Source: Marixanthomonas sp. SCSIO 43207
GTDB taxonomy: Bacteria > Bacteroidota > Bacteroidia > Flavobacteriales > Flavobacteriaceae
NCBI RefSeq assembly: GCF_019904255.1
Contig: NZ_CP063203.1
Span: forward strand, 1,550,001-1,614,000
Length of the DNA: 64,000 nt
Direction of reading: 5' to 3'
This document shows, piece by piece, positions 54,593-63,998 of the stretch. The translations under genes were made by a program, and so were the position numbers. The notes beneath the pieces were generated by a model. It had not been told where the DNA came from and made no database searches. It worked only from the letters and a program-made list of their open reading frames with translations. Position 1 is the first letter of the stretch. Every line of letters begins with the position of its first letter.

Positions 54593-55246
54593 ATGAAAAC
54601 AGCACGCTATTTATTATACGTTATATGTATTGTAAGCTTTGTTAACACTTCAAACTCTCAAAGCCTTCAAGCTGGAGATTTGTTATTTCAAGATTTAAAT
54701 TGCGGTGAACTTTGCAATGCAATTGAAGCAGTTACGCAAGGCGTTGATGGAAAAGACTTTTCACATTGTGGAATTGTGGTCAAAACCAATACTACTTTAC
54801 AAGTTGTTGAAGCGATAGGCAGTGAAGTACAACTCACTTCAATACACGATTTTTTTGCACGCTCTTCAGATACAACCGTCATTAAAAATATTACTGTAGG
54901 AAGGTTAAAACCTCAGTATCAACATTTAGTTGAAAAGGCACAAGTATTTGCTATCGCACAAATAGGAAAGCCATATGATGATGTATTTAATATAAACAAT
55001 GAAGCTTTGTATTGTAGCGAGTTAGTATATCAAGCATATAAAGAAGCAAATGATGGAAAAGAATTTTTTCCATTAGCTCCTATGACATATAAAAACCCAC
55101 AGGATCATAATTTTTTTCCGGCTTGGGTAACATATTTTCACAAATTGAATGTTCCCATTCCTGAAGGCGATTTAGGAACCAATCCTGGATTGATTTCACG
55201 TTCAAATAAAATTAAGATTGTAGAAGTAGATCTGAAAAATATCTAA
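54593..55246 (+). CDS. YiiX/YebB-like NlpC/P60 family cysteine hydrolase
   Basis: 217 residues with signal peptide (LLYVICIVSFVNTSNSQ). Permuted papain-like fold: His in DFSHCGIVV (about 61) and catalytic Cys in ALYCSELVYQAY (about 142). Family members hydrolyse amide or ester bonds in peptidoglycan or lipids; substrate unknown. One base before the next gene; part of the merC operon. Confidence 0.85.
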   Translation: MKTARYLLYVICIVSFVNTSNSQSLQAGDLLFQDLNCGELCNAIEAVTQGVDGKDFSHCGIVVKTNTTLQVVEAIGSEVQLTSIHDFFARSSDTTVIKNITVGRLKPQYQHLVEKAQVFAIAQIGKPYDDVFNINNEALYCSELVYQAYKEANDGKEFFPLAPMTYKNPQDHNFFPAWVTYFHKLNVPIPEGDLGTNPGLISRSNKIKIVEVDLKNI

Positions 55247-55247
55247 T

Positions 55248-56159
55248 ATGACACAACAAACAAACTTTGAAGCTATTATTGTGGGTGGTAGCTACGCAGG
55301 TCTATCTGCTGCTATGGCGCTTGGGCGTTCTTTACGCAATGTGTTAATCATTGACAGTGGGAAACCGTGTAACAGAACCACACCTCACTCTCACAATTTT
55401 ATTACACAAGATGGAGAAACACCTCAAGCTATATCACAAAAAGCCAAAGAGCAAGTGCTTCAGTATAAAACAGTTCAATTTTTGGATGATCTAGTTACAG
55501 ACGGGAAAAAAACAAAAAATGGGTTTGAAGTTACTACACAATCCGGTTTACTTTTTAAAACCAAAAAATTAATTTTTGCAACAGGAATTAAAGATCTTTT
55601 ACCAACAATTGAGGGTTTGTCTGCCTGTTGGGGAATTTCGGTTATCCATTGTCCCTATTGCCACGGATATGAATTTAAAAATAAAAAAACAGGCATAATG
55701 GCAAATGGTGAACATGCGTTTCATTTGGCTGGTTTGGTTCGTAATTTAACCAATGATGTCACCATTTTTACTCAAGGAAAACCAGATTTTACAGAGGATC
55801 AACTTCAGAAGTTAAACAACCAATCTGTAAAAATTAATGAAAACCCTATTCAAGCTTTTGTTCACAATGAAGGTCACATAAAAGAAGTTGTTTTTACTAC
55901 TTATGCAAAAGAAACCTTTGATGCTGTTTATGCAGCAGTTCCATTTGAACAACATTGTAAAGTTCCGGTTTCATTAGGGTGTGAGCTTACCGAAACAGGG
56001 CATATTAAAACCGATATGGTTCAAAAAACTACTGTACCAGGTGTATTTGCTTGCGGTGATAATGCAAGTATGATGCGTTCTGTTGCATATGCAGTTGCAA
56101 CAGGAAATATAGCTGGAGCAATGGTTAATAAAGAAATAACCGAAGAAGAATTTAATTGA
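55248..56159 (+). CDS. Thioredoxin reductase-like FAD/NAD(P) oxidoreductase
   Basis: 303 residues. FAD site IIVGGSYAGLSAAMALGR near residue 10, redox Cys pair in HCPYCHGYE near 143-146, and the C-terminal GVFACGDNASMMRSV. The CPYC motif fits the TrxB-like group; an NADPH-binding domain is shorter than in classical TrxB. A possible electron donor for envelope or metal-handling thiols. Last gene before a change in neighbourhood. Confidence 0.88.
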   Translation: MTQQTNFEAIIVGGSYAGLSAAMALGRSLRNVLIIDSGKPCNRTTPHSHNFITQDGETPQAISQKAKEQVLQYKTVQFLDDLVTDGKKTKNGFEVTTQSGLLFKTKKLIFATGIKDLLPTIEGLSACWGISVIHCPYCHGYEFKNKKTGIMANGEHAFHLAGLVRNLTNDVTIFTQGKPDFTEDQLQKLNNQSVKINENPIQAFVHNEGHIKEVVFTTYAKETFDAVYAAVPFEQHCKVPVSLGCELTETGHIKTDMVQKTTVPGVFACGDNASMMRSVAYAVATGNIAGAMVNKEITEEEFN

Positions 56160-56204
56160 TAAACAAAGTAGTACTAATCTGTTTTGTATATTTGTGAATA
56201 ACAC

Positions 56205-56510
56205 ATGAAAGATCACATAAAAGGAAATATTGCTTCTATAATTCTTGTCATTTTCATAGCGGTGAAATTGACAGGACTACACGGTCTTTCACACGAAGGG
56301 GAAACTGATCACATACACGATTGCCCAATTTGTAGCATTGCTATTTCAAATCACGATCACACACCACTTATAACTTCTAATACTGAAGCGGTTACTTTTC
56401 TGAAACAAATACGCTTCACAGAAAACGAAATTGTTACAGGATACATTCTTAACTATCCTGAAAATACGTTTTATAACTCCTTGTTTTCTAGACCTCCGCC
56501 TATAAGCTAA
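56205..56510 (+). CDS. Small His/Cys-rich membrane-anchored protein, putative metal handling
   Basis: 101 residues. One hydrophobic helix (about 8-28), then HGLSHEGETDHIHDCPICSI with further NHDH: a cluster of His and a CPIC pair suited to metal binding outside the inner membrane. A TATATTTG -7 box lies just upstream. Related small proteins often precede metal TonB receptors in Bacteroidota, but here a 141-base inverted-repeat element follows instead. Family name not known to me. Confidence 0.65.
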   Translation: MKDHIKGNIASIILVIFIAVKLTGLHGLSHEGETDHIHDCPICSIAISNHDHTPLITSNTEAVTFLKQIRFTENEIVTGYILNYPENTFYNSLFSRPPPIS

Positions 56511-56519
56511 AACAAACTT

Positions 56520-56660
56520 TCAGGTACTTAAGCACAACATACTGTTGTGTATCAAACTATATTATGCAAGAGGATAATTTGTCTCCTTTTTTTAGTTTGT
56601 TCTTGTAAGTTAAAGTATAGTTTAGTAGTTCTCAACCAACAACTTGTTGTGCTTACCTGA
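56520..56660. repeat. 141-base imperfect inverted-repeat element (MITE-like)
   Basis: The ends TCAGGTA-(CTTA)-AGCACAACA and TGTTGTGCT-TACCTGA are complementary over 16 bases, with a four-base insertion on the left. Inner arms AAACTATATT (56554) and AGTATAGTTT (56614) pair at 9 of 10. No open reading frame and no clear target duplication. Lies in the 264-base gap between two genes. Confidence 0.5.
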
Positions 56661-56774
56661 TTGTATCAATCTTTTATGATAGCCTGTTTTTGATTGTATG
56701 TGTATTAACATATATCAACAACAAGGCGGAACTCAATAAAAAATCTTTTTTTAAAACTTACTTCTATCAGTCAC

Positions 56775-57704
56775 ATGACAAAATACTCATTGTTTATCTT
56801 GATTCTATTTGGTATAATCTTTTTTGGGTGCAACCAGCCTATTAAAGAGCAAGAAGACATAGTCATAGATAAAGGAAAAATAGATACAGTATTTAACAAA
56901 ACTGAAAATAAACTATCTATAAGCCACATTTACGTAGTACTTGATAGTAGTTCGTTTAATAATATACTTCACAATACGTTTTTGAGCGAAGATTATGCAA
57001 GTTTAGATGCTGGATTACCAAACTTTTCAGCAATACAAAAAACATCAAAATCAATTTATCTACGTGGGAAAAATTCTTATATAGAAATCTTAGGCCCCAA
57101 TAATAAATTTAATGAAGAAATAGGTAAGTGCGGGATTGGCTTTGCACTTGAACATAAAGACGGTTTTTCTTTAACTAATACCCCGAAACTAACAAACATA
57201 AATACCAAGTTTTTAAAAACCTCAGACACCGTTACTTACACTTTAAAAAACAAAAAGATTGCTTGGTTTAAAGCATTTTATACCAATGGAATGGATACCA
57301 ATTTGCATACTTGGTACTCCTATTACAACCCCGAATTTTTAACTGTTTTACACGAAGAGCCTGTAGAGCGGTATACAGAAGCCCAGTATTTAAAAACGGC
57401 ATATCAACCTAACAAACTTTTTAAAGACATAAGCGGTCTGGAGATACACTGCACATTGGCAGATCACTTTCGCATTGCTAATGAGCTTAAACTGCTAGGG
57501 TATAAACCCATAGGAAAAAACAACGATGATTTACTTTTTAATATAAACGGGTTTAAACTAAGCCTTCGCTTAAAAGAAAATCTAAACAAAAGTACGGTTG
57601 CAATTATTTCTGGAAAGCTAACCAAATCAAACAATTACAGTATAAAACTAGATAACATAACAATTGAAAATAGCGGCCGTGAGACGGTTTGGCGATTTCA
57701 GTAA
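56775..57704 (+). CDS. Lipoprotein, DUF5829-like
   Basis: 309 residues. Lipobox IIFFGC with Cys19, then NQPIKEQED. The mature chain starts with ISHIYVVLDSSSFNNIL, a glyoxalase-like strand-helix opening, and has a second related half near HCTLADHFRIANELKLLGY, so a VOC-like double unit is plausible. DUF5829 assignment is from memory of this opening. Metal or ligand unknown; 28 bases before the next lipoprotein gene. Confidence 0.65.
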   Translation: MTKYSLFILILFGIIFFGCNQPIKEQEDIVIDKGKIDTVFNKTENKLSISHIYVVLDSSSFNNILHNTFLSEDYASLDAGLPNFSAIQKTSKSIYLRGKNSYIEILGPNNKFNEEIGKCGIGFALEHKDGFSLTNTPKLTNINTKFLKTSDTVTYTLKNKKIAWFKAFYTNGMDTNLHTWYSYYNPEFLTVLHEEPVERYTEAQYLKTAYQPNKLFKDISGLEIHCTLADHFRIANELKLLGYKPIGKNNDDLLFNINGFKLSLRLKENLNKSTVAIISGKLTKSNNYSIKLDNITIENSGRETVWRFQ

Positions 57705-57732
57705 AAGAATAATCTAATAAAAACAAATCATT

Positions 57733-58539
57733 ATGAAAACTACAGTTATAAGTCTACTAAGTTTATTAATTTTTTTCAGCAGTTGTAAGGAAAAAGCAAA
57801 AGAGACAAAACCCGAAACTACCGTTGAAGTTTCTGAAGAAGTTGAAACTCCCAAAATAACCATCCAAAAACTTGAAGGATCTCCGGTCTACGCAGAGTCT
57901 GCTTTAAGAATGAAAACCCCTTCCACTGAAAAGATGGAAGCAAATGAAAACGGAATTGATTTTAGTTTTGAAGTAGAAAATTATGAATTAGGCAAACAAA
58001 CAGAATCCAACGTAGCAAATGATTTAGCCAATTCTGGAAAAGGACAGCATATTCACTTTATAGTAGATAACGGTCCATATTCAGCTCATTATGAGCCTAC
58101 ATTCAATAAAGAACTATCTGAAGGTACTCACTTTCTTGTCGCTTTTTTAAGTAGATCGTATCACGAAAGCGTAAAAAACCCCAATGCGTTTGTTGCAAAA
58201 AAGATTATTGTAGGTGAAGCTTCGGCTAATGAAGTTGATGTTGATTTCAACAAACCTACTCTTATTTACAGCCGCCCAAAAGGAGAATACTCAGGAAAAG
58301 ATACAGAAAACTTATTACTAGATTTTTACCTGCTTAATACAACCCTTTCAGAAGGTGGAAATTATGTAAAAGCCACCATCAATGGTAATGAGTTTACTCT
58401 TACTGAGTGGGTGCCTTACGTAGTTAAAGGACTTCCAAAGGGAGAAGTTACAATAAAACTAGAGTTACTAGATAAAGACGGTAATAGTATTCCGGGTGAT
58501 TTTAATACAGTAGAACGTACAGTAACCTTAACAGAATAA
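57733..58539 (+). CDS. Lipoprotein of the phosphopeptide-binding-like family
   Basis: 268 residues. Lipobox FFSSC with Cys18, then an acidic/Thr linker. Core domain contains GKGQHIHFIVDNGPYSAHYEP, an HxH plus His arrangement that could bind metal, and a beta-sandwich C terminus. Often annotated as a phosphopeptide-binding homologue, function unknown. Lies 14 bases before the ABC ATPase and is probably the lipoprotein partner of that transporter. Confidence 0.7.
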   Translation: MKTTVISLLSLLIFFSSCKEKAKETKPETTVEVSEEVETPKITIQKLEGSPVYAESALRMKTPSTEKMEANENGIDFSFEVENYELGKQTESNVANDLANSGKGQHIHFIVDNGPYSAHYEPTFNKELSEGTHFLVAFLSRSYHESVKNPNAFVAKKIIVGEASANEVDVDFNKPTLIYSRPKGEYSGKDTENLLLDFYLLNTTLSEGGNYVKATINGNEFTLTEWVPYVVKGLPKGEVTIKLELLDKDGNSIPGDFNTVERTVTLTE

Positions 58540-58553
58540 TTCTTTCAGAACCT

Positions 58554-59270
58554 ATGATACAAACTGTCAACCTTACCAAAAAATACGGAAATCAAGTAGC
58601 TTTACATGAGCTTAATCTTACCGTTAATTCAGGTGAAATTTATTGCCTTTTAGGTGCTAATGGCGCTGGAAAAACCACTACAATAAACTTACTTCTTGCC
58701 TTTTCTGAACCAACTTCAGGAACCGCTAGTATTCACGATATTGATGTGGTTTCAAAGTCTAGAGAAACCAAAAAGCATTTAGCGTACATTCCTGAAAACT
58801 TAATGTTATACCCCAATCTAACTGCCTTGGAAAACCTGGATTATTTTTCTGGTATTGCAGGTAAATCGCTTTCAAAAAGTCAACTTGAAGCGTTTTTAAC
58901 AGAAGCAGGTTTGCAAACAGATGCATTTACAAAACGCATTTCAACCTATTCAAAAGGAATGCGACAAAAAGTAGGAATTGCTATTGCTCTTGCCAAAGAT
59001 GCCAAAGTTCTTTTGCTTGATGAACCAACATCAGGATTAGACCCTAGTGCTAGTAATGAGTTTGGTTTGCTTTTGCAAAAGTTAAAGAAAAAAGGAGTTG
59101 CAACACTTATGGCTACACACGATTTATTTCGTGCCAAAGAAGTAGCAACCCACATAGGTATAATGAAAGATGGTGTGTTAAAACATGAATTTGTAGCAGC
59201 AAATATCTCCCTTTCAGAATTGGAGTCTGCTTATCTTAAAACAATGGACTATAAAGAAGTTGCGCTATGA
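58554..59270 (+). CDS. ABC transporter ATP-binding protein (ABC-2 exporter type)
   Basis: 238 residues. Walker A GANGAGKTT near 36, signature YSKGMRQK, Walker B VLLLDEPTSGLDP, H-loop ATHDL. NosF/CcmA-like. Stop overlaps the start of the next gene by four bases, so it is coupled to two DUF3526-type permeases. Likely exports or moves a substrate across the inner membrane or energises an envelope process. Confidence 0.93.
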   Translation: MIQTVNLTKKYGNQVALHELNLTVNSGEIYCLLGANGAGKTTTINLLLAFSEPTSGTASIHDIDVVSKSRETKKHLAYIPENLMLYPNLTALENLDYFSGIAGKSLSKSQLEAFLTEAGLQTDAFTKRISTYSKGMRQKVGIAIALAKDAKVLLLDEPTSGLDPSASNEFGLLLQKLKKKGVATLMATHDLFRAKEVATHIGIMKDGVLKHEFVAANISLSELESAYLKTMDYKEVAL

Positions 59271-60673
59271 TAGTAAAAACCTTTGTAAAAGAAACTAAAG
59301 AGTTGCTACGAGAAGGTCGTGTGCGTATTTCTATAATTATTGTTTTAGCACTGTTAGGAGTAGCAGTATTTATAAGCTCACAACAGTACCAACAAGTTAA
59401 TGAACAATATGAAACTGCCAGACAGACTGAACGAGGCAACTGGGATAGTCAAGGAGCCAAAAACCCACACTCGGCTGCTCATTATGGTACCTACGCTTTT
59501 AAACCGAAATATCCCTTGTCATTAGTAGATCAAGGTGTTGATAAATACGTAGGTACTTCAATATTTCTAGAAGCTCATGCCCGTCACGAGGCTCAGTTTA
59601 GTGCAGCGGCAGATCAAACCGGCTTAGCGCGTTTTGGCGACTTAACGCCAGATTTTATTCTACTGTTTATCATTCCATTACTTATCATTTTATTAGGCTA
59701 CAATAGCTTTACCAAAGAAAGAGAAATGGGGACGCTCACCCTATTAAAAAGTCAAGGAATCACAAATTGGAAATGGATGCTAGGGAAGTGGATGGCACTT
59801 TTTACACCTATTGTCTTAATAGCCTTTATTCTTTTTCTCATTGCTGGTATTGTTTTATCTAGACTTGAAAATTTCGGGGTCTTTCAGTGGGATTCACTCC
59901 TGGTGATGTTCTTGGTGTATGTTGTGTTTTATGCAGTGTTTATAAACATAGTATTGCTTATTTCTGCCAAAGCAAAAAAATCTGGTATTGCATTAGTACT
60001 TTCATTAAGTATCTGGATTCTGGCGTGTCTGGTAGCGCCCAAAGTAGCAACAAACATTGCACAAGCACAATACCCTTACCCTACTACACAAGAGTTTGAA
60101 GCCCGTGTGCAAAGTGATATAGATAAAGGTCTAGATGGTCATAACCCTTGGAGTGAAGAGTCTAAAAAACTAGAACGCGAAGTATTAGAAGAATATGGTG
60201 TTGATAGTTTGAATCAATTACCGTTTAATTTTGACGGATATCGAATGCAAAAAGGAGAAGAACATCAAGCCGAAGTATACTTCAAACATTACCAATATTT
60301 AAAAAAGCAGTATACCAATCAATCAAATGTTTATAAAAGCTTGGCAGGAGTATCTCCCTTTTTACCCACACGATTTTTAAGTATGTCTGTGGCTCATACC
60401 GATTATGGGACCCATTGGAGTTTTTCTGATGCAGCTGAAAAATATCGTATTACAACGCAAGAGTTTTTGAACAATCATTTTGCAGAAAATTCAGAATATG
60501 GAGATTGGTCTTGGCAAGCTAGTCCGGAGTTTTGGCAAAAATTACCACCGTTTGAATATACACCTCCTAGCTTACAGGAAACACTCCAAAATAACAACTC
60601 AAATATTTTGATTTTAGGAGGTTGGTTTTTAGGTACTTTCTTATTACTTGTTTTCACTACAAAATCCCATTAA
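59267..60673 (+). CDS. ABC-2 family permease with DUF3526 region, copy 1
   Basis: 468 residues. Helix near the N terminus (IIIVLALLGVAVFISS), a large extracytoplasmic region (about 45-130), then a helix bundle starting at FILLFIIPLLIILLGYNSFTKEREMGTL, a second large loop (about 275-440) and a final helix. Same plan as the next gene, which is a paralogue. NosY-like permease working with the ATPase upstream. Confidence 0.88.
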   Translation: MIVKTFVKETKELLREGRVRISIIIVLALLGVAVFISSQQYQQVNEQYETARQTERGNWDSQGAKNPHSAAHYGTYAFKPKYPLSLVDQGVDKYVGTSIFLEAHARHEAQFSAAADQTGLARFGDLTPDFILLFIIPLLIILLGYNSFTKEREMGTLTLLKSQGITNWKWMLGKWMALFTPIVLIAFILFLIAGIVLSRLENFGVFQWDSLLVMFLVYVVFYAVFINIVLLISAKAKKSGIALVLSLSIWILACLVAPKVATNIAQAQYPYPTTQEFEARVQSDIDKGLDGHNPWSEESKKLEREVLEEYGVDSLNQLPFNFDGYRMQKGEEHQAEVYFKHYQYLKKQYTNQSNVYKSLAGVSPFLPTRFLSMSVAHTDYGTHWSFSDAAEKYRITTQEFLNNHFAENSEYGDWSWQASPEFWQKLPPFEYTPPSLQETLQNNNSNILILGGWFLGTFLLLVFTTKSH

Positions 60674-60675
60674 CG

Positions 60676-62088
60676 ATGTTTAAATATAATTTTATATATG
60701 AAATAAAGCAATTACTGCGCAGTCGATGGCTTCAGGTATTCAGTGTGTTGCTATTAATTTTGTTCGGTTTTGCTATTTATAATGGTGTGCAACGACAAGA
60801 AAAACGACAGGCAGATTTAACTGCTGCCAAAGCTGAAATGAACCGTGAATATACAAGCCTGTACAACAAATTAGATTCTCTAGAGCAAGGCTATGAAGTA
60901 TCGCCAAGTTGGGTAAACAGACCGTTGCCTGTAGGTAATTTTTATCCTCGTGTAGCTGCCATTCCATCGGGTTCATTAACCTTTAGTGCTACGGGCCAAA
61001 GCGATATTTTTTCAAACTTTAAACAACCAACCTTCACCTATGGAGATTTAATTGAAGAATTTACTGAAATGACCAGCCCGGTACAACTACTCTTTGGTAG
61101 TTTTGATTTGGCTTTTGTTATAGTGTATCTATTACCATTGCTCATTATAGCCTTTAGCTACAATGTTCTTTCTGCTGAGCGTGAAAATGGTACGCTGCGT
61201 TTGTTAGGTTCGCAGTCAATAAGCCTAAGAGGCTGGTTATTTCAAAAATTATTGATTCGTTTTTTCTGGCTTGCCATACTAGTATTAGTGTCTATTACAC
61301 TGGTCCTATTATTTTTAGCAAGTTCAGCATTTTCAGATATTGGAATACTACTAAGTCTTTATGGCTTGATTTTAGGATATATGTTATTTTGGTTTGCATT
61401 GGCTTTTTTGATTAACCTTTGGGTGGGAACTTCTGCCAAAAACGCTGTTTCATTATTAGGATTTTGGATATTTTTTGTGCTCCTAGTACCATCCATACTT
61501 AATCAATTGGGTACTACATTATACCCTATGCCATCCCGTACTTTATTAATTAATGAAGTACGGGCTTTGCAAGCCGATGTAACTAAACGACAGGATGAAA
61601 TACTAGATAATTACTTGAGAGATCATCCTGAATTGGCATTGAATGATTCAACACAAACACGTACATTTTATCACAAGTATGTGGCATCTCAAAAAGTATT
61701 ACGTGATGAACTTCAGCCTACAGTAAACAAATACAACGCACAGTTACAAAAACAACAAGAATGGGTAGGACGCTTTAAATGGCTTTCGCCGGCTGTAATT
61801 ACCCAAGAATCACTTAATCAAATGGCGGGTACTGCTACACAAGATTATGAGAATTTCAGAAGGCAGGTTGCAGATTTTTCTAAAGAATGGCGCAATCATT
61901 TTATGCCTTTTGTGTATAACAATGATGAATTTACAAAAGCCGATATTGAGAACTTGCCCAACTTTAACTACGAACCTTTACCGCGAACATCAATAGCTCC
62001 GTTGATTATTTTCTTGATAGCTTTTGGAGTTTTTGCAATTGGTTTTCTAGTTACCAAAAAGCGAGAATCACATTTGATAACGTCTTAG
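60676..62088 (+). CDS. ABC-2 family permease with DUF3526 region, copy 2
   Basis: 470 residues from the ATG at 60676, two bases after the previous stop; the earlier frame start at 60622 overlaps copy 1 and is rejected. Paralogue of copy 1: VIVYLLPLLIIAFSYNVLSAERENGTL matches the corresponding block. The pair probably forms a heterodimeric membrane part. Followed directly by the second ATPase gene. Confidence 0.88.
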   Translation: MFKYNFIYEIKQLLRSRWLQVFSVLLLILFGFAIYNGVQRQEKRQADLTAAKAEMNREYTSLYNKLDSLEQGYEVSPSWVNRPLPVGNFYPRVAAIPSGSLTFSATGQSDIFSNFKQPTFTYGDLIEEFTEMTSPVQLLFGSFDLAFVIVYLLPLLIIAFSYNVLSAERENGTLRLLGSQSISLRGWLFQKLLIRFFWLAILVLVSITLVLLFLASSAFSDIGILLSLYGLILGYMLFWFALAFLINLWVGTSAKNAVSLLGFWIFFVLLVPSILNQLGTTLYPMPSRTLLINEVRALQADVTKRQDEILDNYLRDHPELALNDSTQTRTFYHKYVASQKVLRDELQPTVNKYNAQLQKQQEWVGRFKWLSPAVITQESLNQMAGTATQDYENFRRQVADFSKEWRNHFMPFVYNNDEFTKADIENLPNFNYEPLPRTSIAPLIIFLIAFGVFAIGFLVTKKRESHLITS

Positions 62089-62724
62089 ATGCATATGGTT
62101 AAAACACATAATCTTTCCTATCAATATACTCCTCAACAAGAGGTGTTTCAGTTTCCTGATATTGATTTAAATAATGAAGAGAATCTGTTGGTTTTGGGCA
62201 AATCTGGTATAGGTAAAACTACATTGTTGCATCTTATGGCGGGTTTGCTAAAGCCGAAAACGGGTTCGGTTTGTATTCAAAATAACGAATTGCAAGCCAT
62301 GTCTGCAAAAAAGAGAGATCTTTTTATAGGAAAAAATATTGGAATGGTGTTTCAGAAAAATTATGCTATTCGGTCATTAAACGTAATTGAGAACCTCCGC
62401 GCTAGATTGTTTTTTGCAAGAAAAAAAATAGATCACGATAGTTTAACCACTTTGCTGAAGCAACTCGATTTACTTGACCAACAATATAAAAAAGTAAACC
62501 AACTTAGTGAAGGTCAATTACAACGGCTTGGCATTGGCTTATCAGTTATTCACAAACCAAAAGTAATTCTTGCCGATGAACCAACATCAAGCTTGGATGA
62601 TGACAATTGTAAAGCGGTTCTAGATTTGTTACTGAAACAAACCGAACGCCAAAAGGCAAATCTCATTGTGATTACTCACGATGAACGTGTAACACCTGTA
62701 TTCAAAAATGTAATTACGTTATGA
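62089..62724 (+). CDS. ABC transporter ATP-binding protein (LolD/MacB-like)
   Basis: 211 residues. Walker A GKSGIGKTT, Q-loop GMVFQKNYAIRSLNV, signature LSEGQLQRLGIG, Walker B VILADEPTSSLD, ITHDE. Short and specific for FtsX-type permeases. Starts just after the permease stop (TAGATG); a second ATG two codons later is possible. Overlaps the next gene by four bases. Confidence 0.93.
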   Translation: MHMVKTHNLSYQYTPQQEVFQFPDIDLNNEENLLVLGKSGIGKTTLLHLMAGLLKPKTGSVCIQNNELQAMSAKKRDLFIGKNIGMVFQKNYAIRSLNVIENLRARLFFARKKIDHDSLTTLLKQLDLLDQQYKKVNQLSEGQLQRLGIGLSVIHKPKVILADEPTSSLDDDNCKAVLDLLLKQTERQKANLIVITHDERVTPVFKNVITL

Positions 62725-63998
62725 ATATCTGGAAAATTAGCGTAAGCAATATTGTACACAAACCGTTGTATGCTTTTTTAAGTGTTTTTTCGCTTTCTAT
62801 CAGCATTGGTTTGCTCTTTGGAATTCAGCAATTAGATTCTTCTATTCAAAATCAATTTGAAAATAGCTTGGGTGCCATTGATATGGTAGTGGGAGCGAAG
62901 GGCAGTCCGCTTCAATTGGTGTTGGCTTCGGTTTTACAAATTGACAATCCCACGGGTAATATTTCTTTAAAAGAAGCTAGACAAATTACAAATAGCCCGT
63001 TGATAGAGAAAGCGGTGCCTATTTCATATGGTGATAGTTATAAAGGATATCGAATTGTAGGAACCACTACTGAATTTGCACCATTATACAATGCTAAGAT
63101 TGATGCAGGAAGACAAATTGAAACATCAATGGAAGTTGTTTTGGGAAGTACCGTAGCGGCTACATTAAATTTGAAAATAGGCGATACGTTCGTAAGTTCT
63201 CACGGTCTAGTAGAAAATACTCAAGAAGTACATCATCACCATCCTTTAAAAGTTGTGGGTATTTATAAACCAACCTACAATGTGCTTGATAGGCTTATTG
63301 TTACAGATCTTAAAAGTATTTGGGATGTACACAGTCATGAAGCCCATACTTCTGAAACGAAAGATTCCCATCTTGAAAAACATTCAGATCATCAGGAACA
63401 CCACGAAGAAAATCATTTAGCTCATGAGGGTCATCACGAAGAAAACCATGGAAAAGAAATTACTTCAATGCTTGTTTCTTTCAGGAGTCCTATGGGATTG
63501 TTAACAATACCTAGAAAAATTAATAAAGAGTCTTCTATGCAAGCTGCCTTACCCAAATATGAACTAGAGCGTCTTTTTAGTTTTACGGGAGTAGGCGTTA
63601 AGGCCGTTTCTTGGATAGCTTATATCATACTAGCCATTTCTTGTATTACAATCTTTATAAGTTTATTTAAAATGGTTAAAGAACGTGCTTTTGACCTTGC
63701 GTTAATGCGAACGTACGGAGCCAGTAATTTTCAGCTTATTCGTATTGTTGCTTATGAAGGGTTTATACTAGTAGTTGCTTCATTATTAGTAGGAGCTGCA
63801 CTGGCGCAAATTGGTCTTTGGTTGGTTGTTCAAGCTTTTAATTCAAGTTACAATCAAATGTTGGTAATTGAATTTCCATTACAAGAACTTTTACAAACGG
63901 TGTTATTAATTGTTTTAATGGTTGTATTGGCTATCGTTTTGGCAATTCTACCCATTATCAAATTAAATATTTCAAAAATAATAAGTAATGAAAAATAG
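62721..63998 (+). CDS. FtsX-like ABC permease with His-rich periplasmic loop
   Basis: 425 residues: one N-terminal helix, a large periplasmic MacB-PCD-like domain (about 40-290), then three helices (about 290-425) with MRTYGASNFQLIRIVAYEGF as coupling segment. Within the periplasmic domain residues about 203-244 hold 13 His with many Glu/Asp, and HHHH lies near 172. This points to zinc or another transition metal. The stop is two bases before the window end. Confidence 0.9.
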   Translation: MNIWKISVSNIVHKPLYAFLSVFSLSISIGLLFGIQQLDSSIQNQFENSLGAIDMVVGAKGSPLQLVLASVLQIDNPTGNISLKEARQITNSPLIEKAVPISYGDSYKGYRIVGTTTEFAPLYNAKIDAGRQIETSMEVVLGSTVAATLNLKIGDTFVSSHGLVENTQEVHHHHPLKVVGIYKPTYNVLDRLIVTDLKSIWDVHSHEAHTSETKDSHLEKHSDHQEHHEENHLAHEGHHEENHGKEITSMLVSFRSPMGLLTIPRKINKESSMQAALPKYELERLFSFTGVGVKAVSWIAYIILAISCITIFISLFKMVKERAFDLALMRTYGASNFQLIRIVAYEGFILVVASLLVGAALAQIGLWLVVQAFNSSYNQMLVIEFPLQELLQTVLLIVLMVVLAIVLAILPIIKLNISKIISNEK

